Source of the DNA: Pontibacterium sp964228735
GTDB taxonomy: Bacteria; Pseudomonadota; Gammaproteobacteria; Pseudomonadales; Balneatricaceae
Direction: 5' to 3'
NCBI RefSeq assembly: GCF_964228735.1
Contig: NZ_CAXRBQ010000099.1
Location: 1-38,852 of the forward strand
Length of the DNA stretch: 38,852 bases
Shown here piece after piece: positions 35,380-38,852 of the stretch. Numbering within the stretch: position 1 is the stretch's first letter; each line of letters opens with the position of its first letter. A program made the position numbers and the translations under genes. The notes beneath the pieces are model-generated. The model did no database searches and was not told the DNA's origin. It saw nothing but the letters and a program-made list of their open reading frames with translations.

Positions 35380-36193
35380 CACGCTCCACCCAACTACACT
35401 GCAGGGCAAACGGGTGCTGGTCACCCGCCCTGCTCACCAGGCAGCTAAGCAGATCAACGGGCTGAGCGCGCTCGGCGCCACACCCGTTGCCCTGCCGCTG
35501 CTTGAGATCCGCCCCTTCTCCTCCCCCGCCGTCGAATTTCATCATGCCAAAGGTCGCATTCTCGATCTCGATCTTTATCAGCACGTGATATTTATCAGCG
35601 CCAACGCTGCCCGTTTTGGTGCAGAATTGATCGACGACTACTGGCCCCAACTACCTATCAAGGTCAACTGGCTGGCCATCGGCAGGAAAACGGCGGCAGT
35701 ATTGGCGGACTATGGTATAGATGCCGAAAGCAACCCGTTGGGTTACGATTCGGAAGCCCTGTTGGAATCTCCGGCCCTGCAACAGGTCAGAGACCAACGC
35801 GTGCTGATCGTGCGCGGCCAGGGCGGCCGGGAGAAACTGGCCGATACACTGCGCGAGCGTGGCGCCCAGGTCGACTATGCCGACCTGTATCAACGCGTCT
35901 GTCCTGTGTACAGTGACAGCGATATAGAGGAAACTTTGCACCAGCAGCGTCCCGATGCGTTGCTGGTCACCAGCGGTGAAGGTTTGGATAACCTGCTACT
36001 GCTTGCCCCAGGCAGCCGGCAGCAGTTTGCTCTGACAAACCTGCTCAACTGCCCACTGGTTGTGCCCAGTGAGCGGATTGCGCAGCAAGCCAGACTGGCC
36101 GGATTTAAAAGGATTACGACTGCTGCAGGTGCGGACGATCAGGCGATGATCAACGCCCTGCTGCCTGCAACCGATGCGGAAAGCGACAAATGA
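35372..36193 (+). CDS. hemD: Uroporphyrinogen-III synthase
   Basis: Closes hydroxymethylbilane with inversion of ring D to give uroporphyrinogen III. The 273-residue protein is poorly conserved as usual, but shows the opening GKRVLVTRPAHQA, the mid segment VLIVRGQGGREKLADTLRER and LLVTSGEGLDNL expected for the two-lobed fold. Its ATG overlaps hemC by 8 bases and its stop overlaps hemX by 4, so the pathway genes are tightly coupled. Confidence 0.93.
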   Translation: MTDTLHPTTLQGKRVLVTRPAHQAAKQINGLSALGATPVALPLLEIRPFSSPAVEFHHAKGRILDLDLYQHVIFISANAARFGAELIDDYWPQLPIKVNWLAIGRKTAAVLADYGIDAESNPLGYDSEALLESPALQQVRDQRVLIVRGQGGREKLADTLRERGAQVDYADLYQRVCPVYSDSDIEETLHQQRPDALLVTSGEGLDNLLLLAPGSRQQFALTNLLNCPLVVPSERIAQQARLAGFKRITTAAGADDQAMINALLPATDAESDK

Positions 36194-37482
36194 GCGAAAA
36201 AGATAAGAATCAGCAGCAAGATAACACTCCAGACAACGATGTTATTGAAGGTGAACTGGTGAAAGACTCCGATAAAGAGACTGTAGACTCAGCTGAGACC
36301 TCTGCTACCGACGCTAAAGAAGTAGATGCCAAGGAAGAGGCCACCCCAGCTGAAGCGGCCAGCGCCGAAGCAGCTGACAGCGAAACAACTGCCGACGCGG
36401 TAACTCCGGCAGCCGAGGAAAGTAAAGAGCAGAAGCAGGGTGCAACCTGGCCGGGCAAAGTGGCCCTCGCGCTATCCATTGCCGCACTGGGTGCCTCCGG
36501 TTACCTGTACTGGCTGACCCTGCAACAGACTCAGGCCAACCAGCAGCTGCGTAACAGCATGGCACAGGAAGTACAGAACAACCTGAAAGCCAACAGCAAC
36601 GAAACCAATCGTGCGATTGCCGATCTGGGCCGTCGCCTGGAAGACGTGCGCACTCAGGCCGCTGCCGACAAGATCGGCGTGGAAGAGCTGCACCTGCGCC
36701 TGACCCGCAGCATGGAACAGATCAACGCCAAGCAGCAGGACACCAGCACCGAATGGCTGCTGGCTGAAGTTGAATACCTGCTACGTCTGGCGAACCAGCG
36801 CGTACTGATGGAGAAAACCTCCGACGGTGCCCTGACCCTGCTGAAATCCGCAGATAAACTGCTGAAAGAGACCGACGACGTCACCATCTACGAGGTGCGT
36901 AAAGCGGTTGCAGCGGATATTGCCGCGCTGGAAGCCGTACCGGTTGTAGATACCGAAGGTGTCTTCCTGAAGCTGGGCGCCATGAATGACCAGGTAGACA
37001 ACCTGCGCCTGATCCCGATCGCCGACAAGCGTGAGCTGCCTGAACTGCTGAAAGAGATCACCCCGGATACTGTCAGCGAAAGCTGGACTGCGGGTATCAA
37101 AGAGAACTGGAACAAGGCGCTGGATAAGCTGAGCTCTCTGGTGGTCATTCAGCAGCGTGACGAGAAGATCGAACCTTTGCTGTCACCAAAAGAGACCTTC
37201 TACCTGAAACAGAACCTGAACCTGATGCTGGAACAGGCTCAGATGGCACTGCTGCAGCGCGAACAGGGCGCTTACGACAACAGCCTGGCAAAAGCTCAGG
37301 AATGGGCAGGCGAATTCTTCGACAAGAAAGACGCCACCACCCAGTCCATCGTACGCGGCCTGGAAGAGCTGAAAGCGGTACAGGTGTCTCCGGAAGTACC
37401 GGACATCTCCGGTTCCCTGCGTGAGCTAAAGGCTTACCTGAAGCGCATGGCCAAGCTGAAGGAAGAGGGGGCTAAAGCATGA
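36190..37482 (+). CDS. hemX: HemX family membrane protein
   Basis: A 430-residue inner-membrane protein with a long acidic, Ala/Glu-rich cytosolic N-terminus (1-85), a single membrane span (about 90-110, VALALSIAALGASGYLYWLT) and a long helical, coiled-coil periplasmic part. Family members were once called uroporphyrin methyltransferases but lack SAM motifs; the present sequence also lacks them. It is thought to help organise the heme pathway at the membrane. It overlaps hemD by 4 bases and hemY by 4 bases. Confidence 0.9.
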   Translation: MSEKDKNQQQDNTPDNDVIEGELVKDSDKETVDSAETSATDAKEVDAKEEATPAEAASAEAADSETTADAVTPAAEESKEQKQGATWPGKVALALSIAALGASGYLYWLTLQQTQANQQLRNSMAQEVQNNLKANSNETNRAIADLGRRLEDVRTQAAADKIGVEELHLRLTRSMEQINAKQQDTSTEWLLAEVEYLLRLANQRVLMEKTSDGALTLLKSADKLLKETDDVTIYEVRKAVAADIAALEAVPVVDTEGVFLKLGAMNDQVDNLRLIPIADKRELPELLKEITPDTVSESWTAGIKENWNKALDKLSSLVVIQQRDEKIEPLLSPKETFYLKQNLNLMLEQAQMALLQREQGAYDNSLAKAQEWAGEFFDKKDATTQSIVRGLEELKAVQVSPEVPDISGSLRELKAYLKRMAKLKEEGAKA

Positions 37483-38735
37483 AGAAGCTCTTTGTTCTGC
37501 TACTGGTCCTTCTTGCCGCAGGGGCATGGATCGGCCAACTCATGGTGCAGGATCCAGGCTATGTCCTGATCGCGTTCAACCAGACCACCATCGAAACCAG
37601 CCTCTGGGTTATGCTGGTAATCGGCGTGCTGGGGTTCCTGCTGGCGCACTGGCTGCTGAACATCCTGACCAACGCCATGATGCCGGTACAACGCCTGCGT
37701 AACTGGCGCGACCGTCGCAACCACAGTGTGTCCCAGCGCAAGACCCTGAAAGGCCTGATGGCCCTGTCCGAAGGTAACTGGGTGAAGGCACAGCGTCAGC
37801 TGGGCCAGGCCGCTGAGCGTTCTGAAGTACCGCTGATCAACTACCTGGCTGCAGCCCGTGCTGCACACGAACAGGGTGACGACAAGGCCGCCGACGAGCT
37901 GCTGCAGAAAGCCCGTGTGGCGACACCGCAGGCTGAAGTGGCAGTGGGTATCACCCAGGCACAGATCCAACTGGCCCGTGGTCAGCTGGAGCCTTGCCTG
38001 GCTAACCTGCTGAAGCTGCGCAAGCTGGCACCAAAAAACACCTATGTGATGCGTCTGCTGAAAGACGTCTACGCCAACCTGCAGGACTGGGATGCGATCG
38101 CCAAGCTGCTGCCGGAACTGAAGAAGTCCCAGGCGGTGCGTGATGACAAGCTGGTCGCGCTGGAACGTCAGACTTACATGAACCTGCTGAACCACAGCCT
38201 GGAGCAGCTGCCGGTTGAAACCGACAATGCAAGCCGCCACAGCGTGCTGGATCAGGCATGGCAGAAACTGCCACAGAATCTGAGTGGTGAACCGGCCCTG
38301 ATCCGCCGCTACATCGAGCTGCTGATCTCCATCAACGCTGAGCCGAAAGCTGAGCAGGTGCTGCGCGAGATGATCGCCAAGCAGTGGAACGAAGAGCTGG
38401 TGAATCTGTACGGCCGCATCGTCGGTCAGGACCTGAAGAAACAGCTGAAAGTGGCACAGGGCTGGGTTAAGAACCACCCGGACAGCCCGGACCTGCTGCT
38501 GACCCTGGGCCGCCTCTCCCTGCGCAACCAGGTGTGGGGCCAGGCGCTGAGCTACTTCGAGCAGAGCTTCGCTATCCAGCCTAGCCAGGAAACCCTGGCC
38601 GAGCTGAGCCGCCTGCTGCGTCACTTGGGCGAAGTCGAGAAAGCCCGTGACCTGATGCAGGACAACCTGGCGGTGGTTGTCGACGACCTGCCGGAGCTGC
38701 CACAGCCGGAAGCCGAGATGGCAAAAGCCGGTTAA
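37479..38735 (+). CDS. hemY: HemY family TPR protein
   Basis: A 418-residue inner-membrane protein with two N-terminal spans (about 3-20 and 39-63), matching the HemY_N domain, and TPR-like helices after it (for example ALSYFEQSFAIQPSQETLAE). It has no protoporphyrinogen-oxidase flavin motifs, so it is the gammaproteobacterial HemY, not the Bacillus oxidase of that name. It is thought to act with HemX late in heme synthesis. It is the last gene before two terminators. Confidence 0.92.
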   Translation: MKKLFVLLLVLLAAGAWIGQLMVQDPGYVLIAFNQTTIETSLWVMLVIGVLGFLLAHWLLNILTNAMMPVQRLRNWRDRRNHSVSQRKTLKGLMALSEGNWVKAQRQLGQAAERSEVPLINYLAAARAAHEQGDDKAADELLQKARVATPQAEVAVGITQAQIQLARGQLEPCLANLLKLRKLAPKNTYVMRLLKDVYANLQDWDAIAKLLPELKKSQAVRDDKLVALERQTYMNLLNHSLEQLPVETDNASRHSVLDQAWQKLPQNLSGEPALIRRYIELLISINAEPKAEQVLREMIAKQWNEELVNLYGRIVGQDLKKQLKVAQGWVKNHPDSPDLLLTLGRLSLRNQVWGQALSYFEQSFAIQPSQETLAELSRLLRHLGEVEKARDLMQDNLAVVVDDLPELPQPEAEMAKAG

Positions 38736-38756
38736 GCTATCGCTAGTAATACTCAA

Positions 38757-38782
38757 AAGGCCGATGGGGAAACCATCGGCTT
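38757..38782 (+). terminator. First hairpin after hemY
   Basis: A perfect 8-bp stem GCCGATGG/CCATCGGC (38760-38767 with 38773-38780) starts 25 bases after the hemY stop. Only two T follow, so it is weak alone but backs the next hairpin. Confidence 0.6.
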
Positions 38783-38792
38783 CAGACTGCTG

Positions 38793-38828
38793 ACAAAGCT
38801 CTGGTATTTTTACCGGAGCTTTGTTTTA
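38793..38828 (+). terminator. Terminator of the hemCDXY operon
   Basis: A 14-bp stem (38793-38806 with 38811-38824; one G-U pair) with loop TTTT is followed by T-rich TTTATT. This is a strong intrinsic terminator. Nothing further is seen to the end of the window. Confidence 0.9.
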
Positions 38829-38852
38829 TTGGTCTGATGTTAAAAGAACAAG

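Noticed and set aside
37500..38756. A 418-codon minus-strand frame opposite hemY
   Set aside because: It mirrors the hemY codon pattern, has no recognisable domain, and crosses the hemY terminator region only by chance.

Overview
The window looks like a core chromosomal segment of a moderately GC-rich marine gammaproteobacterium, probably Oceanospirillales-like with Pseudomonas-type gene order. The evidence is birA-coaX leading into a tRNA-tuf operon, the folA/thyA/lgt/TSUP and ptsP/rppH/HAD linkages, the ygfB-pepP-ubiH-ubiI / zapA-6S-ygfA block, and hemCDXY. I saw no phage, plasmid, CRISPR or complete insertion sequence. The organism call is an inference from synteny and protein character, not from a search.

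Layout. 1-642: a leftward stable-RNA operon (tRNA-Thr(TGT), Tyr(GTA), Gly(TCC), Thr(GGT), then the 5' part of tuf) with a typical stable-RNA promoter. 808-5509: leftward coaX, birA, folA, thyA, lgt and a TSUP permease. 5626-10018: an NRDE protein converging on rppH-ptsP, then a HAD phosphatase. 10157-14999: a Lon-like protease overlapping a Usp-like protein, then an SLC13 transporter behind a sigma-54-type promoter. 15075-17746: the divergent pspF / pspABC stress system with a sigma-54 promoter and candidate PspF sites. 17827-21731: a Tas-type aldo-keto reductase and rlmI, then gcvTH without gcvP. 21941-28234: ygfB-pepP-ubiH-ubiI leftward, and a ZapB-like gene, zapA, 6S RNA and ygfA rightward. 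28267-31789: a 40-residue membrane protein, an AEC carrier, a 265-bp structured inverted-repeat element, a GcvR-like ACT protein and an MFS carrier. 31943-38735: a lipoyl/octanoyl-transferase-like protein and argH leftward, then hemC-hemD-hemX-hemY rightward, closed by two hairpins.

Functional themes: cofactor and one-carbon metabolism (CoA, biotin, folate/thymidylate, glycine cleavage, 5-formyl-THF, ubiquinone, heme, protein lipoylation), envelope upkeep (Lgt, Psp) and global control (PTS-Ntr, RppH, 6S RNA). The features most worth a second look are the nested three-way-junction element at 29667-29931, the unlisted small membrane protein at 28267-28389, the sigma-54 promoter plus inverted repeat ahead of the SLC13 transporter, and the Cys-containing lipoyl-transferase-like protein. 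I did not find a clearly new multi-gene system.
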